64,000 bases of DNA from Paenibacillus sp. FSL W8-0426 (GTDB lineage Bacteria; Bacillota; Bacilli; Paenibacillales; Paenibacillaceae): NCBI RefSeq assembly GCF_037969725.1, contig NZ_CP150203.1:264001-328000 (forward strand), written 5' to 3'. Below are positions 1-7,011 of this stretch, piece after piece (position 1 is the stretch's first letter; the number at the start of each line of letters is the position of its first letter). The position numbers and the translations under genes were made by a program. The notes below the pieces were generated by a model. It was not told the DNA's origin. It saw only the letters and a list, made by a program, of their open reading frames with translations, and searched no databases.

Positions 1-2
1 AT

Positions 3-365
3 TGGCGTGAGGCGGGCGTGGTGCGCCGCGCCATGGAACTGAACCATCCGGTGCACGTGGTCGCTGCGGAGCAGCATGCAGGTATAATGCCCGGCGTATA
101 CGCGTATTTCCGCTTTGACAGCAAACACGTCATTCTGGATACGGTCAAAGCGGCCGAGGACGGCTTGGGAACGATTTTGCGTTTCTATGAATCTTCCGGT
201 GGCAGGGAAACCGTGGAGCTGCGCTTGCCCCAAACATCGATAAGAGCGTGTACAGTCAATCTGCTGGAGGATGAGGGCGAAGAACTCTTTTGTCAGGACG
301 GAGTGCTTCGACTGGCATTCAAGCCGTATGAGGTGAGGTCAGTGAAACTGATGCCAATGCACTAA
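3..365 (+). CDS. Alpha-mannosidase (GH38), C-terminal fragment, cut by window start
   Basis: The frame is open from the window edge (WREAGVV...) so only the last ~120 residues are present. The segment with VILDTVKAAEDG followed by a short beta-strand-rich tail (LRFYES...VELRLP...VRSVKL) resembles the C-terminal beta domain of GH38 alpha-mannosidases, in which a V-D-T-V-K-x-A-E-D-G stretch is usual. These enzymes remove terminal alpha-mannose residues from oligosaccharides in the cytoplasm. The catalytic domain lies outside the window, so the family call rests on this tail alone. Two sugar isomerase/epimerase genes follow on the same strand, which fits a small sugar-use cluster. The 222-base gap to the next gene shows no clear terminator. 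Confidence 0.7.
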   Translation, partial: WREAGVVRRAMELNHPVHVVAAEQHAGIMPGVYAYFRFDSKHVILDTVKAAEDGLGTILRFYESSGGRETVELRLPQTSIRACTVNLLEDEGEELFCQDGVLRLAFKPYEVRSVKLMPMH

Positions 366-587
366 GCGAAGGGAGCGTTTTTTGGCCGAACATGACATAT
401 TCTTTTCGTGAAGGCAGCAGGTAAGCAGCCGGAAAACGACGGGAAAAGTTTATGATGGAAAGCGGGCGTATCGGCAGGAAAAACAGGCAGCTATGGCAAA
501 AGGTAAGCTTGTAAGCCGCACAGCAGCAACACGTCATGAAGAGGGCAGTACCAATCTGGGAAGCGAACATAACAGGGAGGGTAACGC

Positions 588-1472
588 ATGAAATTAACCA
601 ACAACATCGGCGTCATCGTGGATAGCTTTGGCGTAGGCGTACGCGAGGGACTGGTCAAAGCCAAGTCGGCCGGAGCGGAGGGCGTGCAGATTTATGCGGT
701 CAAAGGCGAGATGGACCCGGCGAACCTCACGCCGGCAGCCCGCAAGGAACTGAAGGATTACATCGCATCCCTCGGGCTGGAGATTTCGGCATTGGTCGGC
801 GATTTGGGCGGGCACGGTTTTCAGGTGAAGGAAGACAATGCATGGAAAGTCGAAAAATCGAAGCGCATCGTCGATCTGGCCCTGGATCTGGGGACCAACA
901 TCGTGACCACGCACATCGGCATCGTTCCCCATGATCCGGCATCGGAAGTCTATCATACGCTTCACGCCGCTTGCGAAGAATTGGGGCAATATGCCAAAAG
1001 CGTAGGGGCCTATTTCGCCATCGAGACCGGGCCGGAGACGGCAGCCGATTTGAAGGGATTTCTGGACACCCTCTCGACCAACGGCGTATCCGTCAATTTC
1101 GACCCGGCCAACATGGTCATGGTCACAGGAGATGATCCGGTCCAAGGAGTGCATCTGTTGAAGGATTACATTGTGCATACGCATGTAAAGGATGGCGTTC
1201 GCCTGAAGGAAGTTGATCCGAGGGATGTTTACGGAGCCGTTGGTTATGCGCCGATGGACCATGACAAAATCGCGGAAATGGTATCATCGGGCGTCTTTTT
1301 CCGCGAGGTTCCGCTAGGTGAGGGAAGCGTTGATTTTACCGCTTATTTTGCAGCCCTTCAGGACATCGGGTACACCGGTTACCTGACCATCGAGCGCGAG
1401 GTCGGCGACCAGCCGGAGCAGGATATTCGCAAAGCGGTGGAGTTTATCCGAAAATACAGAGGAGAGGCGTAA
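588..1472 (+). CDS. Sugar phosphate isomerase/epimerase (xylose isomerase-like TIM barrel)
   Basis: 294 residues, the usual length for AP-endonuclease-2/xylose-isomerase-like TIM barrels (the IolE/IolI/UxuA-type fold). Typical metal-ligand strand ends are visible: a TTHIG strand, IETGPE, NFDPANM, HTHVKDG and a final IEREVG. Such enzymes isomerise or epimerise sugars or sugar acids in the cytoplasm with a divalent metal. The start ATG has an AGGGAGGGTAACGC ribosome site. Only 4 bases separate its stop from the start of a second family member, so the two are co-transcribed. The substrate cannot be told from sequence; the upstream mannosidase suggests a mannose-derived or related sugar, which is inference. 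Confidence 0.8.
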   Translation: MKLTNNIGVIVDSFGVGVREGLVKAKSAGAEGVQIYAVKGEMDPANLTPAARKELKDYIASLGLEISALVGDLGGHGFQVKEDNAWKVEKSKRIVDLALDLGTNIVTTHIGIVPHDPASEVYHTLHAACEELGQYAKSVGAYFAIETGPETAADLKGFLDTLSTNGVSVNFDPANMVMVTGDDPVQGVHLLKDYIVHTHVKDGVRLKEVDPRDVYGAVGYAPMDHDKIAEMVSSGVFFREVPLGEGSVDFTAYFAALQDIGYTGYLTIEREVGDQPEQDIRKAVEFIRKYRGEA

Positions 1473-1476
1473 GCAT

Positions 1477-2349
1477 ATGAAAATCGGCCTGAGTACCTAC
1501 AGCCTGCTGAACGAGTTGAACGCAGGGAGCATGACGGTGCTGGACGTGATCGACTGGATTGCCGCAAATGGCGGCGAACACATGGAGATGGTTCCATACG
1601 GTTATACCGTGGAGGACAATCCGGAACTGGCTGACGCTATTCGGGAGCGTGCGGCTGCCGCAGGCATTGAGCTGTCCAATTATTCGATGCCCGCCAATTT
1701 CGTGCAGGAGACGGAGGAAGCCTTCGAGGAAGAGGTTGCCCGGGTGAAGCGTCACGTCGACGTGGTTCATCGGATGGGCGTGAAGCATATGCGGCACGAC
1801 GTCACAGCGTTCAAGCTGCCGAAAGAGCACATGACGATTGCCTGGTTCGACCAGCATTTGCCGCTCATGGTGAAGGGCAGCCAGTTGATTGCCGATTATG
1901 CTGCAGGCTTCGGCATTACAACGACGATCGAAAACCATGGTTTCAGCGTGCAGGCGAGCGACCGGGTGCAGCGGGTGCTGCATGCCGTGGATCGGCCCAA
2001 TTTCAAAACGACGCTGGACGTCGGCAACTTCCTGTGCGTGGACGAGGACCCGATTGTTGGAGTCATGAATAATCTTCCGTATGCTTCCCTCGTTCATTTC
2101 AAAGATTTCTATGTGCGTCCGTTCGACGAAAATCCGGGCGAAGGCGAATGGTTCACCACATCCCATGGCAATTACATGCGCGGGGCGATCGTGGGACAAG
2201 GCGATCTTCCCATCCGCAAAATCGTCAAACTGATCAAGGACTCCGGCTATGACGGAGCCGTTACCGTGGAATTCGAAGGCATGGAGGAGTGCAAAGCCGC
2301 GTCCAAAATCGCCATGGACAATTTGCGCCGGTTCTGGAACGAGGCGTAG
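1477..2349 (+). CDS. Sugar phosphate isomerase/epimerase, second copy type
   Basis: 290 residues of the same TIM-barrel family as the preceding gene but clearly divergent from it. Strand-end motifs include EMVPYG, TTIENHG, TLDVGN, HFKDFYVRP and VTVEFEG, which supply the Glu/Asp/His metal ligands in this fold. The gene starts 5 bases after the previous stop, following an AGAGGAGAGGCGTAAGC ribosome site. A strong hairpin terminator follows within 70 bases, so this is the last gene of the mannosidase cluster. The reaction is not identifiable; IolE-, IolI- and hydroxypyruvate-isomerase-like roles are all possible. Confidence 0.8.
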   Translation: MKIGLSTYSLLNELNAGSMTVLDVIDWIAANGGEHMEMVPYGYTVEDNPELADAIRERAAAAGIELSNYSMPANFVQETEEAFEEEVARVKRHVDVVHRMGVKHMRHDVTAFKLPKEHMTIAWFDQHLPLMVKGSQLIADYAAGFGITTTIENHGFSVQASDRVQRVLHAVDRPNFKTTLDVGNFLCVDEDPIVGVMNNLPYASLVHFKDFYVRPFDENPGEGEWFTTSHGNYMRGAIVGQGDLPIRKIVKLIKDSGYDGAVTVEFEGMEECKAASKIAMDNLRRFWNEA

Positions 2350-2416
2350 ACTACCGCCGTAACAGATCATAATCTTTATGCAATGCATGCACTTAGCCAG
2401 CCGTGCACCCTTCATC

Positions 2417-2459
2417 AGAACTGCTTCGCTTAACCGCGCGGGCAGTTCTTTTCGTTTTT
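2417..2459 (+). terminator. Rho-independent terminator of the isomerase pair
   Basis: An 8-bp perfect stem, AGAACTGC (2417-2424) with GCAGTTCT (2442-2449), is followed by the T-rich stretch TTTTCGTTTTT. Confidence 0.75.
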
Positions 2460-2555
2460 GACGCGGAGCATAAACGTTAGGAATTTGGAACATCCTACCT
2501 TGTGGCCGACTCGAATTTCACTGCTTGTCAGGTGGACAAGCCTTGGTATATACTC

Positions 2556-2583
2556 TTGACGCAAGTGAATTGAGCCATATAAT
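2556..2583 (+). promoter_or_regulatory. Sigma-A-type promoter for the VOC gene
   Basis: TTGACG (2556-2561), a 16-base spacer and a perfect TATAAT (2578-2583). It sits 28 bases before the start codon at 2611, just ahead of the AAAGGAGCTGG ribosome site. Confidence 0.7.
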
Positions 2584-2610
2584 CCGTGAGTTTAAAGGAG
2601 CTGGAAACGA

Positions 2611-3039
2611 ATGTCGATCAGTCTGAATGTGTACCTTGTAACCAATGGAACCGGACGCGAAGCAGTGGAACTGTATAAAGAAGCATTTGGTGCCGAAGTG
2701 CTGGATTTGAAAACATTTGGCGATATGCCGCCAAATCCCGAGCATCCGATTCCCGATGAGGCGAAGGACTGGGTCATGCATGCATCCTTGCAGATCGGCA
2801 GCTCCCTGCTCATGATTTCTGATACCCTTCCTGGCATGGAGCATACCGTGGGCAACCACATCACGGTCACCGTAAATACGGATACGGCCGAGGAAGCCCG
2901 CCGCATTTTCGACAAACTGAAAGAAGGCGGAACGGTCACCATGCCGGTACAGGAAACGTTCTGGAGCCCGGCCTACGGCCAGGTTACGGACAAGTTCGGC
3001 GTGGGATTCCAGATCAGCGCAAAGCCTGTCCAAGCTTAA
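2611..3039 (+). CDS. VOC family (PhnB-like) protein
   Basis: 142 residues, typical of PhnB/YjdN-type vicinal-oxygen-chelate proteins. The order is characteristic: SLNVYLVTNGTGREAVELYKEAFGAEV at the N terminus, a central DWVMHASLQIG.LLMISD segment, and a C-terminal FWSPAYGQVTDKFGVGFQI. The fold is a metal-binding paired beta-alpha-beta-beta-beta module, and members are often annotated as glyoxalase-like or 3-demethylubiquinone methyltransferase-like without a proven reaction. The gene stands alone between its own promoter and a strong terminator. Function is unknown beyond family membership. Confidence 0.85.
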   Translation: MSISLNVYLVTNGTGREAVELYKEAFGAEVLDLKTFGDMPPNPEHPIPDEAKDWVMHASLQIGSSLLMISDTLPGMEHTVGNHITVTVNTDTAEEARRIFDKLKEGGTVTMPVQETFWSPAYGQVTDKFGVGFQISAKPVQA

Positions 3040-3093
3040 TTCGGTCTTTAATGTCCCCGCTGCTGCTGGGCAGGGAAACAGTGAGGAAACAAA

Positions 3094-3144
3094 CAAGCCT
3101 CCAAAGCAGCGCCCTGATAGGCGCTGTTTTCGGAGGCTTGTTTG
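3094..3144 (+). terminator. Rho-independent terminator after the VOC gene
   Basis: A long two-part stem: CAAGCCTCC (3094-3102) pairs with GGAGGCTTG (3132-3140), and CAGCGCC pairs with GGCGCTG inside it, followed by TTTGTCTT. It probably also limits read-through from the convergent gene ending at 3202. Confidence 0.75.
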
Positions 3145-3201
3145 TCTTGTATGAATGTACGTCGATAGACGTATTATTTCCCATGTTGGCTGCTTTCGAC
3201 C

Positions 3202-4074
3202 CTACTGTTTCTGAATTTTGGACGGATTGTTGATCTTGTAGGGCACGGGGTGTTTAGCCAGTTTCTTTTTGATGATTTTGGCGTCAAACGTCAGCGTATC
3301 ACCGACTTCAAGGTCCAGCTTTTTGATCGTGGCGCTGTGGCTGGACCAGGCCTCGCCCACTTCGAGCATATCCGGTTCCAGAATCGCGACGGCTTCATAG
3401 ATGATGACTTCGTCGTCATTGTCGGCAAAATGGTTCGGCACCGTCGTAAATTCCTTCACGACCGCGGTCATTTTGACCTTGCCTTCCGGCAAATCGAGTT
3501 TGGCTGCCTTGGCTTTGCTCGCGGTTTTGGCCTTAGGTTTGTCCTCCGATGCGGATGCCGATTGGGGAGACACGTATTCTTCGACCAGCCCGTCCGGATC
3601 GCCTGGCAGACTGGCCGTGGATGCGATGGCTCTGTCAGTGGCGGAGGGCTGTTCTTCCGTGGCGGAAGAATTGTTGTCTGCCAAATCAGACGATTCTGCG
3701 TCCGAAACAAGTCCGTCATCGGATGAGGATTCGACGGAGCTTGTCTCGCTGCCGTCCACCACGCCTGGCGTGCCCGCTTTTTTGTCCGGCGCTGCAGCGA
3801 GCGTGCCTTTAAAGCCCGAGGCCTGCATTTCCTTGAGATAAGCGGGATGAATGCAGTGTTTCTGGTCGTTGTCCAGCTGAATGACTGCGGCCATGTGATC
3901 CACGAAACCAACGATGGTGCAAGGGACGTTCAGACCATTCCCTTTATAATAAAATGTTTTGAGCTTAGTCGCCTTGTCCGACAGCAGCCCCCATTCTTGG
4001 CACTTTTCGATGCGTTCTTCATCCGTGTGCAGCGGGGTATAAAAATCCGGCTCAATCATGAATGCATATGTCAT
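3202..4074 (-). CDS. Conserved hypothetical protein with Ser/Asp/Glu-rich linker
   Basis: 290 residues when started at the ATG at 4074, which follows an AAAAGGAGATTTTCTTG ribosome site; a longer open frame upstream lacks one. Three parts are visible. An N-terminal domain of about 100 residues (MTYAFMIEPDFYTPLHTDEER...) contains a beta-rich segment, TFYYKGNGLNVPCTIVGF. A central stretch of about 110 residues is low-complexity and rich in Ser, Asp, Glu and Ala. A C-terminal domain of about 90 residues is beta-rich, with charged lysine patches. There is no signal peptide or membrane segment. I do not recognise the family. The two-domains-on-a-flexible-tether layout suggests a scaffolding or binding role, which is speculation. 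Confidence 0.7.
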   Translation of the reverse strand: MTYAFMIEPDFYTPLHTDEERIEKCQEWGLLSDKATKLKTFYYKGNGLNVPCTIVGFVDHMAAVIQLDNDQKHCIHPAYLKEMQASGFKGTLAAAPDKKAGTPGVVDGSETSSVESSSDDGLVSDAESSDLADNNSSATEEQPSATDRAIASTASLPGDPDGLVEEYVSPQSASASEDKPKAKTASKAKAAKLDLPEGKVKMTAVVKEFTTVPNHFADNDDEVIIYEAVAILEPDMLEVGEAWSSHSATIKKLDLEVGDTLTFDAKIIKKKLAKHPVPYKINNPSKIQKQ

Positions 4075-4151
4075 CAAGAAAATCTCCTTTTCCCGTTCAT
4101 TTCTATCCCTTTTCAGCGTATCCAAATTACAAATAGTGTAACACAAAAACA

Positions 4152-4182
4152 GGGGGTGAGATGAGTAATTACCCCCGTTTTT
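4152..4182. other. Hairpin in a divergent upstream region
   Basis: GGGGGT (4152-4157) pairs with ACCCCC (4171-4176), followed by GTTTTT on the plus strand; the minus strand reads the same stem followed by TGTTTTTG. It looks like a bidirectional terminator, yet it lies between two divergent start codons (4074 minus, 4275 plus). It may insulate the two transcription units or act as an operator. Confidence 0.45.
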
Positions 4183-4192
4183 CATAGGCCTA

Positions 4193-4201
4193 TGATATAA
4201 T
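4193..4201 (+). promoter_or_regulatory. Extended -10 promoter for the membrane-YtxJ gene
   Basis: TGATATAAT gives a TG-n extension followed by a perfect TATAAT (4196-4201), about 74 bases before the start codon. No good -35 is seen, as is common for extended -10 promoters. Confidence 0.5.
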
Positions 4202-4274
4202 TTCTGGAAAGAGGACGAATGAATGCGGAGGATGCCTTCTAAGAGATCGGCGCTCCGATAACGTTGGGGGAAGG

Positions 4275-4820
4275 ATGATCTTTGTGGATAAACAGGTGAA
4301 CCATCAGGCGTTATGGCTCAGCATAGGTGTTGCCATCGGGGCCTGTATTGGCGTCGTCACAGATCAGATCGCGCTCGGCGTCGCCTTTGGGGCAGCGCTC
4401 GGCATATTCGTTGGTTCAATCGTGAGCAAGCGTGCTCTTGCCGATTCGGAGCGTCTGCTCAGCGGGCAGATTGCGGAGATATATAAAACAGACGATTGGG
4501 AGGAGGCACTCCGCCGTTCAGATGACCACCCTGTGCTCATCCTTAAGCATAGTACAACTTGTCCCGTCAGCGCGCGTGCGTATCGGGAATTTGCCGCTTT
4601 TGTCAGCGCGAATGCCGCCAATCCGGTACAGAATATGGAGTATCGGATGGTGGATGTGATCGAAAGTCGTCCGTTGTCCCGCCGGATCGCTGAAGAAACG
4701 GAGATTCGCCATGAATCGCCGCAGGTATTGCTGCTCAGCGAGGGCAAGGTTCTCCATCACGCTTCCCATTCGAAGATCACCAAGAAGAAGCTGTTGCAAT
4801 GGGCGCAAGAACCGTTTTGA
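4275..4820 (+). CDS. YtxJ-like bacillithiol-system protein fused to an N-terminal membrane domain
   Basis: 181 residues in two parts. Residues ~12-50 form a Gly/Ala-rich hydrophobic hairpin (glycine-zipper-like, two membrane segments). Residues ~65-181 match the YtxJ family: ILKHSTTCPVSARAYREF with a single redox-type Cys (Cys96), then YRMVDVIESRPLSRRIAEETEIRHESPQVLLL. YtxJ proteins are monothiol thioredoxin-fold proteins linked to bacillithiol redox balance. Known YtxJ proteins that I recall are soluble and about 110 residues, so the membrane anchor is unusual. The protein would place the thioredoxin-like domain at the inner face of the membrane. The start follows a GGGGGAAGG ribosome site. 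A hairpin terminator follows, separating it from kdp. Confidence 0.8.
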   Translation: MIFVDKQVNHQALWLSIGVAIGACIGVVTDQIALGVAFGAALGIFVGSIVSKRALADSERLLSGQIAEIYKTDDWEEALRRSDDHPVLILKHSTTCPVSARAYREFAAFVSANAANPVQNMEYRMVDVIESRPLSRRIAEETEIRHESPQVLLLSEGKVLHHASHSKITKKKLLQWAQEPF

Positions 4821-4845
4821 GCAACGAAAAATCGACCTTAAACAT

Positions 4846-4897
4846 GAACCTGTTCGTTACAGCTGGGTTGCAGCTGGAGTGAAGGGTTCTTTTTTTG
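4846..4897 (+). terminator. Probable terminator after the YtxJ-like gene
   Basis: GAACC (4846-4850) pairs with GGTTC (4885-4889), with CAGCTGG/CAGCTGG elements inside, followed by TTTTTTTT. The T-run directly abuts the KdpE-box-like sequence. Confidence 0.55.
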
Positions 4898-4927
4898 CAT
4901 TTTTACGCTTTTTTTACGCGCTGCCGG
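4898..4927 (+). promoter_or_regulatory. KdpE-box-like operator upstream of kdp
   Basis: The 30-base stretch begins CATTTTTACGC, continues with a 7-T run and ends ACGCGCTGCCGG. Compared from memory with the Escherichia coli kdpFABC KdpE box, about 24 of 30 positions agree, including both T-runs and their spacing. A further TTTTTACAC repeat (4944-4952) and a TATTAA -10-like element (4960-4965) follow. It lies 76 bases before the first small gene of the operon, as expected for an activator site. Confidence 0.6.
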
Positions 4928-5003
4928 TCCAATCTTTACCCCATTTTTACACGGTTCCGTATTAAAATTTCAATGCGAGCAGGAGAAAAAGGAGGAAATC
5001 CGG

Positions 5004-5090
5004 ATGGTGAACGACGTCACGATGATTGCGTTGACGGTGCTGATGTTTGCACTGTTTTGGGGATTTATGAATTTTTGTGAGAAGGCATAG
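5004..5090 (+). CDS. Small single-span membrane protein ahead of kdpF
   Basis: 28 codons preceded by a strong AAAAAGGAGGAAATCCGG ribosome site. The product is one hydrophobic helix (MIALTVLMFALFWGFMNF) ending in Cys-Glu-Lys-Ala. It is followed 23 bases later by kdpF, which has its own ribosome site, so this looks like the first gene of the operon. Some Gram-positive kdp operons carry a tiny membrane ORF in this place, but I know no established function. It might be a second KdpF-like stabilising peptide or a leader peptide. The size means the coding call depends on the ribosome site and helix. Confidence 0.6.
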   Translation: MVNDVTMIALTVLMFALFWGFMNFCEKA

Positions 5091-5113
5091 GGGAAGAAAG
5101 GGAGGGACCGGAT

Positions 5114-5191
5114 ATGGTCGTTGTAGGTTCGATCGCGCTGGCACTGATGGTGTATCTAGGCTATGTGCTGGCGAAGCCGGAGAAGTTCTGA
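5114..5191 (+). CDS. kdpF: KdpF, small subunit of the potassium-transporting ATPase
   Basis: 25 residues: one membrane helix followed by the KdpF-type ending YVLAKPEKF. KdpF is a lipid-like stabilising peptide of the KdpFABC complex in the inner membrane. The ribosome site is AAGGGAGGGACCGGAT. It lies between the small membrane ORF and kdpA, which is the standard gene order. Confidence 0.85.
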   Translation: MVVVGSIALALMVYLGYVLAKPEKF

Positions 5192-5231
5192 TGGCAGGTG
5201 TTGCAAGTGCGAATTGGGGAGGACACATGGA

Positions 5232-6914
5232 ATGAGTACAGGTTGGTTGCAAGTGGCAGTCACGCTGCTGATCATCATCCTGCTGGTGAAACCGATGGGG
5301 AGTTATCTGGTAAAGGTGTTTGGCGGGCAAAGGACATGGCTTGACCGGATCTTTGGCGGTCCGGAGCGTTTGTTATACAAGGCGATGGGGGTACGGGAAG
5401 ATGAAACGATGGGGTGGAAAAAATACCTGTCGGCCGTTCTCCTTTCCAATATGGTTATGCTGATCCTGATGTTTCTGGTGTTGCGGCTGCAAAAGTGGCT
5501 GCCGCTCAATCCGGACGGGATCGACAACATGCCTGCGGCACAGGCGTTTAACACGGCAGTTTCTTTTATGACCAACACCAACTGGCAGTCGTATACGGGC
5601 GAAAATGCTCTATCGTATCTGTCGCAAATGTTGGCCGTGACGTTTCCGATGTTCACGTCAGCTGCAACCGGCTTTGCCGTGGCGATTGCGTTCATACGCG
5701 GCTTGGTAGGCCGCAAGAATGAACTGGGAAACTTTTATGTGGACATGGTGCGTGCCATTACGAGAGTGTTTTTGCCGCTGAGCGTGCTCGTTGCGCTGTT
5801 TCTCGTATTTCAGGGTGTACCGCAGACGTTGGCCGGAGCTGTCCGTGCAGCGACGCTGGACGGGGGCGAACAGACGATTACGCGGGGACTGGTGGCTTCA
5901 CTGGAATCCATCAAACACCTGGGTACGAACGGGGGAGGATGGTTCGGAACCAATGCGGCTCACCCGTTCGAGACGCCGACAGCTTTGGCCAATCTGGTGC
6001 ACATCGTCTGTATGATGCTGCTGCCAACGGCACTGGTGTACGCTTTCGGCATCATGGCGAACAACAAGAAGCAAGGATGGGCTTTATTCGCCGCGATGAG
6101 CGCACTGTTTCTTGTTATGTTGACGACGGTATTCGTATCCGAATATCGCGGCGTGCCTGCACTTGAGGCAGCGGGCATCCAAGGAAACATGGAGGGCAAG
6201 GAAGTGCGGCTCGGCATTTCCGAATCGGCGCTGTTCACCGCAGTTACGACGGCGGCGACGACGGGCTCAGTCAACAATATGCACGAATCGTTGACACCGC
6301 TTGGAGGCATGGTCCCCATGGCCCAGATGATGCTGAACAACGTGTTCGGCGGCAAAGGCGTAGGGCTTCTAAACGGTCTGCTGTATGTGATCTTGGCCGT
6401 GTTCATCTGCGGTTTGATGGTTGGCCGGACGCCTGAATTTCTCGGCAAAAAGATTGAAGCGAAGGAAATCAAGCTGGCATCCATTGCATTGCTGATTCAT
6501 CCGCTGATCATTCTGGCTCCTACGGCGCTGGCTTTCCTGAGCCCTGACGCCATGGCGTCCATTTCCAACGGTGGGATGCATGGAATCAGCGAGGTGTTGT
6601 ACGCATTTGCTTCGGGAGCGGCCAATAACGGTTCCGCGTTTGCCGGGCTGAATGCGAATACGGACTTTTATAATATCGGCATCGGCGTAGTGATGCTGCT
6701 GGGAAGATACGTTTCCATGATTGCGCTGCTTGCCATTGCCGGATCGCTTGCCACCAAACGAATTGTTCCTGTAACAACAGGTACACTGCGCACAAATACA
6801 CCGATGTTTGCCGCCGTTCTGGTGGTCGTCATTGTGGTCATTGGAGCCTTGACGTTTTTCCCGGCATTGGCGCTGGGGCCGATCGCAGAGCATTTGGCTA
6901 TGTCGGTCGGATAG
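5232..6914 (+). CDS. kdpA: KdpA, potassium-binding subunit of the Kdp ATPase
   Basis: 560 residues, the normal length. KdpA is the channel-like subunit that binds and passes potassium in the high-affinity KdpFABC pump. Seen in sequence: about ten hydrophobic segments; the four pore-loop regions, including SFMTNTNWQSYTGE, LGTNGGGWFGTNAAHPFE, AATTGSVNNMHESLTP and the late FASGAANNGSAFAG. The start at 5232 (MSTGWLQVA) follows GGGGAGGACACATGG; an upstream in-frame start lacks a ribosome site. It is followed by kdpB after 97 bases. Confidence 0.97.
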   Translation: MSTGWLQVAVTLLIIILLVKPMGSYLVKVFGGQRTWLDRIFGGPERLLYKAMGVREDETMGWKKYLSAVLLSNMVMLILMFLVLRLQKWLPLNPDGIDNMPAAQAFNTAVSFMTNTNWQSYTGENALSYLSQMLAVTFPMFTSAATGFAVAIAFIRGLVGRKNELGNFYVDMVRAITRVFLPLSVLVALFLVFQGVPQTLAGAVRAATLDGGEQTITRGLVASLESIKHLGTNGGGWFGTNAAHPFETPTALANLVHIVCMMLLPTALVYAFGIMANNKKQGWALFAAMSALFLVMLTTVFVSEYRGVPALEAAGIQGNMEGKEVRLGISESALFTAVTTAATTGSVNNMHESLTPLGGMVPMAQMMLNNVFGGKGVGLLNGLLYVILAVFICGLMVGRTPEFLGKKIEAKEIKLASIALLIHPLIILAPTALAFLSPDAMASISNGGMHGISEVLYAFASGAANNGSAFAGLNANTDFYNIGIGVVMLLGRYVSMIALLAIAGSLATKRIVPVTTGTLRTNTPMFAAVLVVVIVVIGALTFFPALALGPIAEHLAMSVG

Positions 6915-7011
6915 CGTTCGCCTGCATTAATCAGATGACGCTACGATGGGACAACAAAATAGGAAGTTACGACCTGCGAAGATAGTGAATCCATGAAAGA
7001 GGGAGCGCACA

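Noticed and set aside
594..1262. 222-residue open frame on the minus strand
   Set aside because: It lies wholly inside the plus-strand isomerase gene, has no ribosome site and shows no family motif.
1444..2493. 349-residue open frame on the minus strand
   Set aside because: It mirrors the second isomerase gene and crosses its terminator; its composition is that of a reverse-complement shadow.
3051..3233. 60-residue frame after the VOC gene
   Set aside because: It reads through a strong terminator hairpin.
4820..5003. Cyclic di-AMP (ydaO-type) riboswitch before kdp
   Set aside because: Potassium transport genes often carry one, but the region is only about 180 bases and shows none of the conserved ydaO segments.
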